Position numbers and translations under genes: made by a program. Under the pieces are notes generated by a model. The model had not been told where the DNA came from and made no database searches. It saw only the letters and a program-made list of their open reading frames with translations. Positions 1-7,828 of a DNA stretch of 29,895 nucleotides are shown here, piece by piece. Every line of letters begins with the position of its first letter. Positions within the stretch are counted from its first letter, which is position 1. Source of the stretch: CAYSQW01 sp964433135 (lineage in GTDB: Bacteria > Acidobacteriota > Aminicenantia > Aminicenantales > Aminicenantaceae); NCBI GenBank assembly GCA_964433135.1, contig CAYSQW010000043.1, forward strand, positions 1-29,895, in the 5' to 3' direction.

Positions 1-391
1 ATCCATCGGGGATTGAGAGCGCAACCGCGGCGTGACTTCCGACTTTGTATTCTTCCGGCTCGATCAACCACAGCTCGCCGGAAATCGCATCCCAATTATA
101 GCGGTCTTCGTCATATTTCTGTTTGACGATCTGGACATTTTCCATTCCGAACTCTTCGGCCCAATCAGCGATCATCCGCGCCACGGCCATGTATCCCTTG
201 GATCCCGTGGCCCGATGATAATGCGACATCCATCGGATATATTCGAATCCCCTGTCTCCCGAAAGCTCATTGTTCAGCATGCGGGCGGTTTTTTCAGGAA
301 CGAAGGGAGATTCCTGAGCCGCGGCCGCAGCTCTGAATCCAAAAATGACAATCAATGATGTGGCGATAAAAAGCACGCTTTTTCTCTGCAT
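1..391 (-). CDS. Exported M28-family metallopeptidase, N-terminal part (runs off the window)
   Basis: The reading frame starts at an ATG at 389-391 behind a strong Shine-Dalgarno (AAGGAGG, spacing 7) and stays open to base 1, giving 130 codons with no stop. Residues 4-25 form a signal peptide (basic start, hydrophobic core, then an Ala run before Gln26), so the protein is exported. The following segment (ELSGDRGFEYIRWMSHYHR, then ATGSKGYMAVARMIADWAEE) resembles the N-terminal part of many secreted M28 aminopeptidases, where the substrate protein is approached before the zinc domain. The metal ligands lie outside the window, so the family call rests only on this N-terminal resemblance. It lies 113 bp downstream of the C69 dipeptidase gene on the same strand and may share its transcript. 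Confidence 0.7.
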   Translation of the reverse strand, partial: MQRKSVLFIATSLIVIFGFRAAAAAQESPFVPEKTARMLNNELSGDRGFEYIRWMSHYHRATGSKGYMAVARMIADWAEEFGMENVQIVKQKYDEDRYNWDAISGELWLIEPEEYKVGSHAAVALSIPDG

Positions 392-504
392 TCACGATCC
401 TCCTTAAGATTGTCTGATAATATCGCTCTCATCTTATAAAAAAGTGCAAGGGAAATAAAGAAAGACAAGCGGTCTCGCGCGCGGCGGTCCGTTAACCTGC
501 TTAC

Positions 505-2259
505 TTATTTTTCCGGCTGCGGTTTCAATTTGTTGTATTCAACCAGTTCCCGCAGGTACCATTCCGGATATTCCAGCGGCAGACGTTTGCGATTCTCGAT
601 ATCGTAATTCCACAGATGGTTGTATTTGACGAGCTGCATGTCTCCCAATTTCCACCATGCCTTGATAACCGCATCAGCATGGCTGTTGCAGTAATCGGTC
701 AGGAATTGATGCGCCGAAGCGGGATCTTTTTTGTAGAGTTCGGCCGCCAGCTTATCGATGATCGGAGTGCGGTCCACCGTGGACTTTTCCCAGTGCTTCT
801 GCGCCATACGGACATCCTTGATCGCGTACGAGTAAAGAACCTGGGAGTGAAAATCGACATAGTCGAAAGCCCAGCGCGCCGATTCCCGGTTGAAAACCCA
901 ATGGTCCCCGATCTCGAAAGAACGCGGAATCTTCGTCACACCGGCGTAGAAGGGCATGAAGCACGCCGTATCCTGGGCGCCGAACGCCAACCAGACCAGA
1001 CCGCCGACCGGATCCGGCAGCCAATCCCGGCACTGGATGACCGTCACATATTCCGCACGATTAACACCGATCACCCGGGCTGTGCCGTAAGTCTTTCCGT
1101 CCAGCTTGAATCCGTACGGCAGATGATTCGGATTAGCGAAAGGGCCTCCCTGAAGACCGCGGGCCGGATCATAAGGCGTTCCCTCATATTTATCCCGGGT
1201 CATCATCATGACGTCATGGACGGAGAGTTTCTTTTCCGGTTTTACAGAGAACGGAAAATCCATGTTCGGCATTTCAGGGCTGAAATTACGGGACGGCGCG
1301 ACCAGATCGAAGAAACGCCACAACCTCGCCCTTGCCCCCGCGCTGGCGGCGGCGCTGGCTTCGGAAGGCGAATAGGCTTTTTTCCAGTTGAAGGGTTCAC
1401 CGCTTTCGGGATCATAAAACCCATGTTCGACGGCATACGAGATCACATTGGAAGACGCCATGAAATAACCCGTATTCTTGAGATCAATCTCCCCTATGCG
1501 CGATTCATTCGGGCATACGCTGACATGATCATCCGGAACCCTTTGGGCACACCAGATCGCGCCCGATTTTTTACTTTCGGGAGTCCACAGAGGACCGACC
1601 GGCATGATTTCGAATACCCACATTTCATTAGGATCCGACATCGCCAGCATCTCCCCCGTATCCGTAAATCCGTAACCGTATTTCTCAGCCAACTCTCCCA
1701 TGATCTTGCAGGCTTCGCGCGCCGTCCGCGACCTCTCCATGGCGATCAACGTCAGCATAGTGATATCGAACTTAGCGGCCGGAGTGGGATTCTCCATCTT
1801 CTTTCGGCAGCCGATGGTCGATTCCCCGATCGCCACCTGCATATCGTTCATATAGCCGAAGGCCCCATGGGTATAGGAATAGGTATGGGCCACCTCCGGA
1901 ATGTCCAATCCCGTGTAGTCCTCCTTATACATTTCCCACTTCAAGCCTTTATCGGGAGGCCAGGTGCGAAACTGGTTGATATGATAGATCTTGCGTTTGG
2001 AACCCGGTTCGTGATCGGCTGCGGGGACATATCGCCAGGTCCAGTCGCACAATCCGCAATCACAGGTATGGGTGGATATCACGGAGCCGTCGGTGGAGGC
2101 TTTTTTTCCCACCATGATCACCGTGCACCCGTCCAAGGGCCTCACGCCGCCGCAGGGAGTACAGGACTCCCGGTTGATATTTTGAGTCCCCCCGGCGGTC
2201 AGAATAATCGCGGTCGATAAAACCAAAACAAAATGAATCAAAATCTTTGTGGCTTTCAC
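505..2259 (-). CDS. Exported C69-family dipeptidase (PepD-like), 584 aa
   Basis: Peptidase family C69 enzymes are Ntn hydrolases that release dipeptides or amino acids; the catalytic Cys becomes N-terminal after processing. I place the start at the GTG at 2257-2259, preceded by AAGGAGGG at spacing about 5; an in-frame ATG 22 codons upstream has no such site. From that start, residues 2-23 are a hydrophobic export signal. The block DGCTVIMVGKKASTDGS (about residues 43-59) contains the conserved Cys followed by the G+K..T.DGS pattern of the family. Further typical segments are SYTHGAFGYMND, AIGESTIGCR and the late FMPFYAGV. The length fits bacterial C69 dipeptidases. A near-consensus promoter lies at 2371-2399. 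With the M28 gene downstream it points to extracytoplasmic peptide use. A long open frame on the opposite strand over this gene is a codon-bias shadow. Confidence 0.9.
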   Translation of the reverse strand: MKATKILIHFVLVLSTAIILTAGGTQNINRESCTPCGGVRPLDGCTVIMVGKKASTDGSVISTHTCDCGLCDWTWRYVPAADHEPGSKRKIYHINQFRTWPPDKGLKWEMYKEDYTGLDIPEVAHTYSYTHGAFGYMNDMQVAIGESTIGCRKKMENPTPAAKFDITMLTLIAMERSRTAREACKIMGELAEKYGYGFTDTGEMLAMSDPNEMWVFEIMPVGPLWTPESKKSGAIWCAQRVPDDHVSVCPNESRIGEIDLKNTGYFMASSNVISYAVEHGFYDPESGEPFNWKKAYSPSEASAAASAGARARLWRFFDLVAPSRNFSPEMPNMDFPFSVKPEKKLSVHDVMMMTRDKYEGTPYDPARGLQGGPFANPNHLPYGFKLDGKTYGTARVIGVNRAEYVTVIQCRDWLPDPVGGLVWLAFGAQDTACFMPFYAGVTKIPRSFEIGDHWVFNRESARWAFDYVDFHSQVLYSYAIKDVRMAQKHWEKSTVDRTPIIDKLAAELYKKDPASAHQFLTDYCNSHADAVIKAWWKLGDMQLVKYNHLWNYDIENRKRLPLEYPEWYLRELVEYNKLKPQPEK

Positions 2260-2370
2260 ATTGCCCTCCTTCTTATTATCGGAACCCCTTATTTTCAGTT
2301 CCGATTGATCCCTTTTTATGTGCATCCCGAGTCCCGGAAGCTCAGCGGATTTCCTTCCCCATATACGCTA

Positions 2371-2399
2371 TTTATACAAAGTTGATTATCCCCTGTCAA
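2371..2399 (-). promoter_or_regulatory. Sigma70-type promoter of the C69 dipeptidase gene
   Basis: On the minus strand TTGACA (2394-2399), a 17-bp spacer and TATAAA (2371-2376) make a near-perfect promoter. Transcription would begin near 2364, about 105 bases before the GTG start at 2259. Confidence 0.75.
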
Positions 2400-2560
2400 T
2401 TTTTACTCGGGAATGCCAAGCCGATATTCTCCTTTTCCAGCCTGAGCAGCGCGAAATCGATCTGTTTCGAAAATATGCGGATTATTACGGCGATGTCTTC
2501 ACCCTTCTGAGGGAATCCGCTTCGCAGACGAAATATTTCTGTTATTCCCGCAAAACATAT

Positions 2561-2590
2561 TTGAATCTTCTCCCCCGCCGATGCTAAAAT
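2561..2590 (+). promoter_or_regulatory. Promoter candidate for the Fpg-like gene
   Basis: TTGAAT (2561-2566), an 18-bp spacer and TAAAAT (2585-2590). The TGC directly before the -10 gives an extended -10 element. Start of transcription is expected near 2597. Confidence 0.5.
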
Positions 2591-2765
2591 AATGGTGCTG
2601 AAAGAGGGCTGATCATCGATTCATCAAATGCGTCCATGCAATCATCAAAAACAGATCTATCTATCGAAAGAGAGACTATCGGCCGATTCTTTTTGATCGT
2701 TCCACTCCAAGCTTTTTGAAGCGCGTTGATCATCTCCATGAAAGATTCAAGGAAGGAGAGGGAGG

Positions 2766-3596
2766 ATGATTGAACTGCCCGAAGCCGTCTCCATCTCAAT
2801 GGATCTGAATGAAACCATCCGCGGGAAGCGAATGATCGCAGCCGGGACCGGAGAAGGAGCACATAAATGGGTGACCTACCAGCCGTCCCGGGAAGAGCTC
2901 ACGGCCTGGCTGGTGGGAAAGACGGTCGGCGAAGTCTCCTCGAAAGGAAGAAGCATTCACATCGGAATGGAATCGGGACAAGCGCTTGTCATCGATGAAT
3001 TCGGAGGAAAGGTTCTGTATTCCGATCCGGAAAGCGAAGCACCGAAGAAGCATCACCTGCTTACCGTATTCGATGACGAATCATGCCTGACGATCTCCAT
3101 CCAGGGATGGGGTTTCCTATCCACGTTGACGGAATGGAAGCACAGCAAATGGACCCGGCTGCGCGCCCGGGCACTATCCCCGAACGGATCGGATTTCACC
3201 CTGGAAAATTTTTTCCGCGCGGTCGAAACATACCCGGATAAGGAAAAGGACAGCATCAAGACCTTTTTCACCAATGGGAAAAGCGTTGCCGGCATAGGAA
3301 ACGGCTATCTACAGGATATCCTGTTCCAGGCGGAAATCAGCCCGAAGCGAAAGGTCTCAGAAATCCGATCAGACGAAGTACCGCATCTCTACGCCTCGGT
3401 CAAGCAGGTCATCGAACAGGCGATCCATGCATGCGGGCGCTGCTGCGAAAAGGATATTTTCGGCAATCCCGGCGGCTACGTTCCTCTTATGGATCGGAAA
3501 ACCCAGGGACAGCCGTGTCCGCGCTGTGGAGAGCCCATCCAAAAGATCAGCTATCTGGGAGGATCCTGCTATATCTGCCCTACCTGCCAAACTTGA
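2766..3596 (+). CDS. Fpg/Nei-like DNA glycosylase-family protein lacking the N-terminal proline, 276 aa
   Basis: Fpg/Nei proteins remove oxidised bases using the N-terminal Pro as Schiff-base nucleophile. This one has the family layout: an N-terminal MIELPEAV in place of MPELPEVE, a beta-rich N-terminal domain, the helix-two-turn-helix region AGIGNGYLQDILFQAEISP (about residues 175-193), and a C-terminal zinc finger (CPRC ... CPTC, about residues 247-275). The residue matching the catalytic Pro is Ile2, while the neighbouring Glu3 is kept; the lysine region of Fpg reads SKGRS here, so the Fpg Lys may be Arg. I recall a MIELPEA-type branch in Firmicutes and other bacteria with the same change, so this looks like a family property rather than decay. 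Function could be non-Pro glycosylase activity or lesion binding. Start: ATG behind GGAGAGGGAGG. Confidence 0.85.
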   Translation: MIELPEAVSISMDLNETIRGKRMIAAGTGEGAHKWVTYQPSREELTAWLVGKTVGEVSSKGRSIHIGMESGQALVIDEFGGKVLYSDPESEAPKKHHLLTVFDDESCLTISIQGWGFLSTLTEWKHSKWTRLRARALSPNGSDFTLENFFRAVETYPDKEKDSIKTFFTNGKSVAGIGNGYLQDILFQAEISPKRKVSEIRSDEVPHLYASVKQVIEQAIHACGRCCEKDIFGNPGGYVPLMDRKTQGQPCPRCGEPIQKISYLGGSCYICPTCQT

Positions 3597-3698
3597 TCCC
3601 GAAGCCCTTTCTTTTCATATCGGCGAATGTTTCTCAGGGAGAAGGATCTAATTGATTCCGGTCACCTATTCAAAAATGAATCCGCCGCCGGAATCCCA

Positions 3699-3727
3699 TT
3701 GAAACCTGCAAGTATTATCTATACAAT
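3699..3727 (+). promoter_or_regulatory. Promoter of the dehydrogenase-dehydratase-aminotransferase operon
   Basis: TTGAAA (3699-3704), a 17-bp spacer and TACAAT (3722-3727), each one base from consensus. Transcription should start near 3734, about 55 bases before the chosen start codon at 3789. Confidence 0.7.
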
Positions 3728-3734
3728 GGATAAT
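3714..3734. promoter_or_regulatory. Inverted repeat overlapping the -10, candidate operator
   Basis: ATTATC (3714-3719) and GATAAT (3729-3734) are perfect inverted half-sites separated by 9 bases. They bracket the -10 box and the predicted start site, a position suited to a repressor. No regulator gene lies in the window, so the protein is unknown. Confidence 0.4.
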
Positions 3735-3788
3735 TTCCAGAGCCGGAAAACCGGTTCCACACATTAACCCATGAAACAGGAGACGCGC

Positions 3789-4751
3789 ATGCAGCCGAAA
3801 GTCGGATTTATCGGTTTGGGAGAAATGGGAGCCGGCATGGCCGCCAATCTTATCCGTTCAGGATGCCGGGTGTTCATCTGCGACTGTCGGGATGACCGCA
3901 AAAGCCCGCTTATCGATCTGGGCGCCTCCTCCGTCGAAACCCCTCGGGACATGGCTCGGGAAGCGGACAGAATCTTCCTCAGTCTGCCGGGAACGGAAGA
4001 AGTCAAATCCGTCCTTTTCGGCGTCGACGGAATCACGGCCTGCGAGCGGCGGGACCTTTTGATCGTCGATCTTGGAACCACGCATCCTTTGGACACCCGC
4101 GGGATCGCGGCCTCGCTGCGTGAAAAAGGCATTCTGTTTCTGGATGCTCCCGTATCCGGCATGAAATCGCGGGCCGAAGCCGGTACTCTCACCATTATGG
4201 TCGGAGGACCGGAGGAAGCCTTTCTCAAGGTAAGGGATCAGCTCTCCGTTATCGGCAATAAGGTTCTTTATATGGGTGGAAGCGGCAGCGGACAGCTCAC
4301 GAAGCTGGTCAATCAACTGCTTTTCAACATCAGCGCCGCGGCCATGGCGGAAATCCTTCCCATGGCCGTAAAGATGGGACTCGATCCCGAAAAAGTATGT
4401 GACGTGGTGACGACGGGAACCGGAAGGAGCTTTGCCCTGGAATTTTTCACCCCGCTCATTTTAAAGGACGATTTCGGTCCCGGTTATGCCTTGAACAGCG
4501 CTTATAAGGATATGGTCAGCGCCGCGGAAATTTCCAGCCGGAACCGCATTCCGCTTCCGGTTACGGCGGCGGCGACTCAGACCTACCAGCTGGCGCTGTC
4601 CCGGGGATTGGGCGCCGAGAACAAAGGCGCCATGATCAAAGTCTGGGAGGAGGTCCTGGGTGTGCGTGTGCGAGCCGGGGATTCCCAAGCCCCCGTTCCC
4701 TCGCCCCAGCCGATATCAAGGAACCACGAACAGGAGAAAAAGAGAACATGA
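3789..4751 (+). CDS. NAD(P)-dependent beta-hydroxyacid dehydrogenase (HIBADH / tartronate semialdehyde reductase family), 320 aa
   Basis: This family interconverts beta-hydroxyacids and semialdehydes, for example tartronate semialdehyde to glycerate. The Rossmann motif GFIGLGEMG sits at residues 6-14, the substrate-binding block DAPVSGMKSRAEAGTLTIMV near residues 120-140, and the catalytic Lys is K172 in GSGQLTKLVNQ. The start at 3789 is preferred because CAGGAG lies 6 bases upstream; an ATG six codons earlier (3771) lacks a comparable site. The C-terminal 25 residues are a Pro/Gln/Lys-rich tail. It is the first gene of a three-gene operon: its stop overlaps the next start as ATGA. Next to an IlvD/Edd dehydratase and opposite a DapA-type lyase, a role in reducing a semialdehyde product is likely; the exact substrate cannot be read from sequence. 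Confidence 0.88.
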   Translation: MQPKVGFIGLGEMGAGMAANLIRSGCRVFICDCRDDRKSPLIDLGASSVETPRDMAREADRIFLSLPGTEEVKSVLFGVDGITACERRDLLIVDLGTTHPLDTRGIAASLREKGILFLDAPVSGMKSRAEAGTLTIMVGGPEEAFLKVRDQLSVIGNKVLYMGGSGSGQLTKLVNQLLFNISAAAMAEILPMAVKMGLDPEKVCDVVTTGTGRSFALEFFTPLILKDDFGPGYALNSAYKDMVSAAEISSRNRIPLPVTAAATQTYQLALSRGLGAENKGAMIKVWEEVLGVRVRAGDSQAPVPSPQPISRNHEQEKKRT

Positions 4752-6400
4752 AACAACCCATAAGAGGAAAACCGGAGGATATCACCGAAGCCTATTACCG
4801 CGGCTTGATGCAGTCGGTAGGCTATCGTGTCAAGGACCTGAGAAAACCCGCGATCGCCGTGTGTAATTCCTGGACCGAAGCGAACCCCGGACACCTGCCG
4901 CTGGACCGGCTGTCCAGGGCGGTCAAGGAAGGGATCTGGGCGGGGGGGGGAACCCCGGTTGAATTCAATCTTCCGGCTCCTTGCGACGGCATGGCCCAGG
5001 GCCCGGGAATGCATTACGTTCTTCCTCAGCGTGATTTGATCGCCGCTTCCATGGAAGCGATGGTCAAAGCGCACGGCTTTCAAGGCATGGTCGTCCTGGC
5101 TTCCTGCGACAAGATCATTCCCGGTATGGTCATGGGGGCCGCCCGCTGCAATCTGCCCACACTGTTTCTTACCGCCGGCGCCATGCTTCCCTGGAGCGTG
5201 GGCGGACGGGACATGGTGACCTGCGATCTCAAGGAAGCCATAGGAAAACGTATCAGCGGCGAGATCGACGACGAAACGCTTCTGGAATGGGAAGCGAACA
5301 TCTGTGCCTCTGAAGGGACCTGCAATATGATGGGCACGGCCAATACCATGGGGACATTTCTTGAGGCGATCGGCGCCGCTCCCCTGGGCTCGACAACCCT
5401 GCTCACCGCCGCCGCCGCCAAAATTCGCCAGGCACGCGATGTCGGAGAACGCATCGTACAGCTCGTGCACAGCGAAACCGACTTCTCGGCGTTCATGAAT
5501 GAAGCCGGTCTCTCCAATGCAGCCAAGGTGATCATGGCGACGGGAGGATCGACCAACGCCGCTCTGCACCTCCCGGCCATCGCGTCGGCCGCCGGCTTGA
5601 AGCTCAGTTTGAGGGATATAGACCGTTTATCCCGCTCGGTTCCGCTGGTGGCGAAATTCAAGCCCGCGTCTTCCCTCAATCTGGTTGACTATCACCGGGC
5701 GGGAGGGGTGGCGGCGGCCATGAAAGCCATCCGTGATCAACTCGACGTTTCCGTAGCCCGGGGATTCGAACCTTCATGGTCCGAGGTCCTCGAGGCCGCG
5801 CCCGACCCCGACGGCGAAGTGATCCATTCCCCCCTGAAACCTCTAGCCGCCGAAGGCTGTCTGGCCGTACTGAGCGGGAATCTCGCCCCAGATGGAGCCG
5901 TAGTCAAACAGAGTGGAGTGGAAAGCGGGATGCAACGCCACTCCGGGCCCGCAGTGGTCTGCGATTCCGAAGAACAGGTCCGCCGGATTCTGCTGGACAA
6001 GGATATCCGGCCGGGTTCGATCCTGGTCGTTCGCTATGAAGGCCCCAAAGGCGGACCGGGTATGCGCGAGCTTTCGATCCCTGCCGCCATGCTGGTGGGA
6101 AGAGGACTTCAGAACTCGGTCGCCATGATCACCGACGGCCGGTTTTCCGGCGCCACGAGAGGTCCCTGCGTGGGGCACGTTTGTCCCGAGGCATGGATGG
6201 GAGGTCCCATCGCCGCGCTTCAAGACGGAGATATCATCGATATCGACATTCCGGAGCGCAAGCTTGACGTGCACCTCACGCCGGATCAGATAAAACAACG
6301 CCTCGAAGAACAAATCGTCCCCGAGCGCCCGATCGAAGGCATGCTCAAGGCATACCGGGAATTGGTTTCCGGAGCGGATCAGGGAGCCGTTTGGATATAA
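4748..6400 (+). CDS. IlvD/Edd-family dehydratase, probably for a sugar acid or other dihydroxy acid, 550 aa
   Basis: Members of this Fe-S family dehydrate dihydroxy acids to 2-keto-3-deoxy acids. Seen here: NSWTEANPGH (about 40-49), SCDKIIPGMVMGAARCN with C120, SEGTCNMMGTANTMG with C192, ATGGSTNAALHLPAIA, and the C-terminal TDGRFSGATRGPCVGH region. Two cluster cysteines (C120, C192) are clear; the first position is PGH, as in the E. coli IlvD type. Where valine/isoleucine-pathway DHADs have IAMGH and ACGGMYTANTM, this protein has MAQGP and GTCNMMGTANTM, closer to sugar-acid dehydratases such as those for arabonate or xylonate. With no ilvC or ilvB nearby, a catabolic role is more likely than amino acid synthesis. 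It starts inside the stop of the preceding gene (ATGA), implying translational coupling. A run of nine G occurs at 4942-4950. Confidence 0.88.
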   Translation: MKQPIRGKPEDITEAYYRGLMQSVGYRVKDLRKPAIAVCNSWTEANPGHLPLDRLSRAVKEGIWAGGGTPVEFNLPAPCDGMAQGPGMHYVLPQRDLIAASMEAMVKAHGFQGMVVLASCDKIIPGMVMGAARCNLPTLFLTAGAMLPWSVGGRDMVTCDLKEAIGKRISGEIDDETLLEWEANICASEGTCNMMGTANTMGTFLEAIGAAPLGSTTLLTAAAAKIRQARDVGERIVQLVHSETDFSAFMNEAGLSNAAKVIMATGGSTNAALHLPAIASAAGLKLSLRDIDRLSRSVPLVAKFKPASSLNLVDYHRAGGVAAAMKAIRDQLDVSVARGFEPSWSEVLEAAPDPDGEVIHSPLKPLAAEGCLAVLSGNLAPDGAVVKQSGVESGMQRHSGPAVVCDSEEQVRRILLDKDIRPGSILVVRYEGPKGGPGMRELSIPAAMLVGRGLQNSVAMITDGRFSGATRGPCVGHVCPEAWMGGPIAALQDGDIIDIDIPERKLDVHLTPDQIKQRLEEQIVPERPIEGMLKAYRELVSGADQGAVWI

Positions 6401-6471
6401 AACATGCGATAGATCGAATGGAAACGCCCCGGCTCCGCTCGAGTCCGGGGGAACGGAAAAGGAGCAGCAGA

Positions 6472-7821
6472 ATGGCCGAAACCGATCACGTCTTTTACCG
6501 CAGCCAACGAAAAAAATTGCCGCTTATCGATCACGGTGAAGGGATCTATCTCTTCGACTCCTCAGGGAACCGGTATATCGATGCCTCCTCCGGCGCTCTG
6601 GTGTCGAATATCGGGCACTGCATCCCGGAGATCATCGCCGCCATGACGCAGCAGGCGAAAACCGTAGAATACGTTCACGGGACCCAGTTCAAACATGAGC
6701 CCGGCATCACCCTGGCTCAACGCCTGTCGGCAATGGCTCCGGGAGATCTTAATCGCGTTTATTTCGTCTCCGGAGGTTCGGAAGCCAATGAAACGGCCGT
6801 TAAAATGGCGCGCGCTTACCACACGGCGCGCGGAGAAGTCCAAAAGCACCTTGTCATCTCCCGCTGGAACAGCTATCACGGCGCCACTCTGGGCGCACTT
6901 TCCATGGGCGGCCGGACCATGAGCCGAAAAATGTACCAACCCTATCTGCTTGATTTTCCTCACATCCCGCCCACCTACTGCTACCGATGCCCTTACCGAC
7001 AAACACCGGAGTCCTGTGACTTTCTATGCGCCCGGGAACTGGAATCGTTGATCAACCGTCTGGGACCGGAATACATATCCGCCTTCATCGCCGAACCTGT
7101 GGTCGGCGCGGCGCTGACGGTCGTCCCGCCTCCTCCCGGGTATTTCAGGGTTATCCGGAAGATTTGCGACAAATACGACATCCTCTTCATCGCCGATGAA
7201 GTAATGACCGCGCTGGGCAGGACCGGCAAAAATTTCGGCATCGATCACGATGGGGTGGTCCCCGACATCATCACCGGCGCCAAAGGACTGGGAGCAGGCT
7301 ATTTCCCGATCGGCGTGGTCATCTGCAGGGAACAAATCTACCGTGAATTTCAGGACAAGCTCGGCAAATTCATTCACGGTTTCACCTATCAGGGAAATCC
7401 GTTGGCCGCGGCGGTCGGATTGGGCATATTGGACTATATGCGGGATAACGATCTCATCGAGCGGGTGGCCCGGACCGGCTCCGCTTTTCTTGAAAAGATA
7501 TCATCTCTGGATAGATTCGATTTCGTCGGCGACGTCCGCGGCATCGGATACATGGCCGGCATCGAATTCGTCCGGGACAAGCAGACCCGCCAACCTCTCC
7601 CTCTCCAAATCGGATTCACGCGGCGGATCGCCGAGGCGGCTTGGGAGCGGGGCCTGATCCTGTATCCCTCCGGATCCACGGGCCAAGTCGACGGTATCTC
7701 CGGAGACGGAATCATGATCGCTCCTCCCCTGATCACGACCGAAGATCAAATCGACGCCATCATCGACCGGCTTGCGGATACGCTGGAATCCGTGTGTCGG
7801 GAAGTCAAAACCGAGGTGTGA
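6472..7821 (+). CDS. Class III PLP-dependent aminotransferase, 449 aa
   Basis: Class III aminotransferases move amino groups between omega-amines or amino acids and keto acids or aldehydes. Visible features: the cofactor phosphate-binding SGGSEANETAVKMAR (about residues 100-115), SYHGATLGALS, the PLP-ring Asp in FIADEVMTALGRTG, the Schiff-base lysine K271 in TGAKGLGAGY, and HGFTYQGNPLA. A four-cysteine stretch (YCYRCPYRQTPESCDFLC, about residues 171-188) is a clade feature I recall from related enzymes. The ATG at 6472 is chosen because AAGGAG lies 7 bases upstream; an in-frame ATG-like extension to 6391 overlaps the dehydratase and has no ribosome site. It ends the plus-strand operon, 7 bp from the stop of the converging FAD oxidoreductase gene. 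The amino acceptor or donor is unknown; a semialdehyde from the same pathway is plausible. Confidence 0.88.
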   Translation: MAETDHVFYRSQRKKLPLIDHGEGIYLFDSSGNRYIDASSGALVSNIGHCIPEIIAAMTQQAKTVEYVHGTQFKHEPGITLAQRLSAMAPGDLNRVYFVSGGSEANETAVKMARAYHTARGEVQKHLVISRWNSYHGATLGALSMGGRTMSRKMYQPYLLDFPHIPPTYCYRCPYRQTPESCDFLCARELESLINRLGPEYISAFIAEPVVGAALTVVPPPPGYFRVIRKICDKYDILFIADEVMTALGRTGKNFGIDHDGVVPDIITGAKGLGAGYFPIGVVICREQIYREFQDKLGKFIHGFTYQGNPLAAAVGLGILDYMRDNDLIERVARTGSAFLEKISSLDRFDFVGDVRGIGYMAGIEFVRDKQTRQPLPLQIGFTRRIAEAAWERGLILYPSGSTGQVDGISGDGIMIAPPLITTEDQIDAIIDRLADTLESVCREVKTEV

Positions 7822-7828
7822 AGGTTGT

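Larger units (their letters stand above)
2260..2765. other. Intergenic region between divergent genes
   Basis: This roughly 500-bp stretch separates the minus-strand C69 gene from the plus-strand Fpg-like gene. It holds one promoter for each direction (2371-2399 minus, 2561-2590 plus). Short open frames across 2318-2587 (plus) and 2584-2862 (minus) lack ribosome sites and recognisable sequence. I see no RNA gene or mobile element. The transcribed leader of the Fpg-like gene would be about 170 bases with no strong hairpin by eye. Confidence 0.6.

Noticed and set aside
32..358. Plus-strand open frame at the left edge
   Set aside because: The minus strand here carries a clear signal peptide, Shine-Dalgarno and M28-like sequence.
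616..2220. Long plus-strand open frame (534 codons) opposite the C69 gene
   Set aside because: Protein sequence is rich in Arg, His and Pro with no family resemblance and no ribosome site; it is a codon-bias shadow of the clear C69 dipeptidase.
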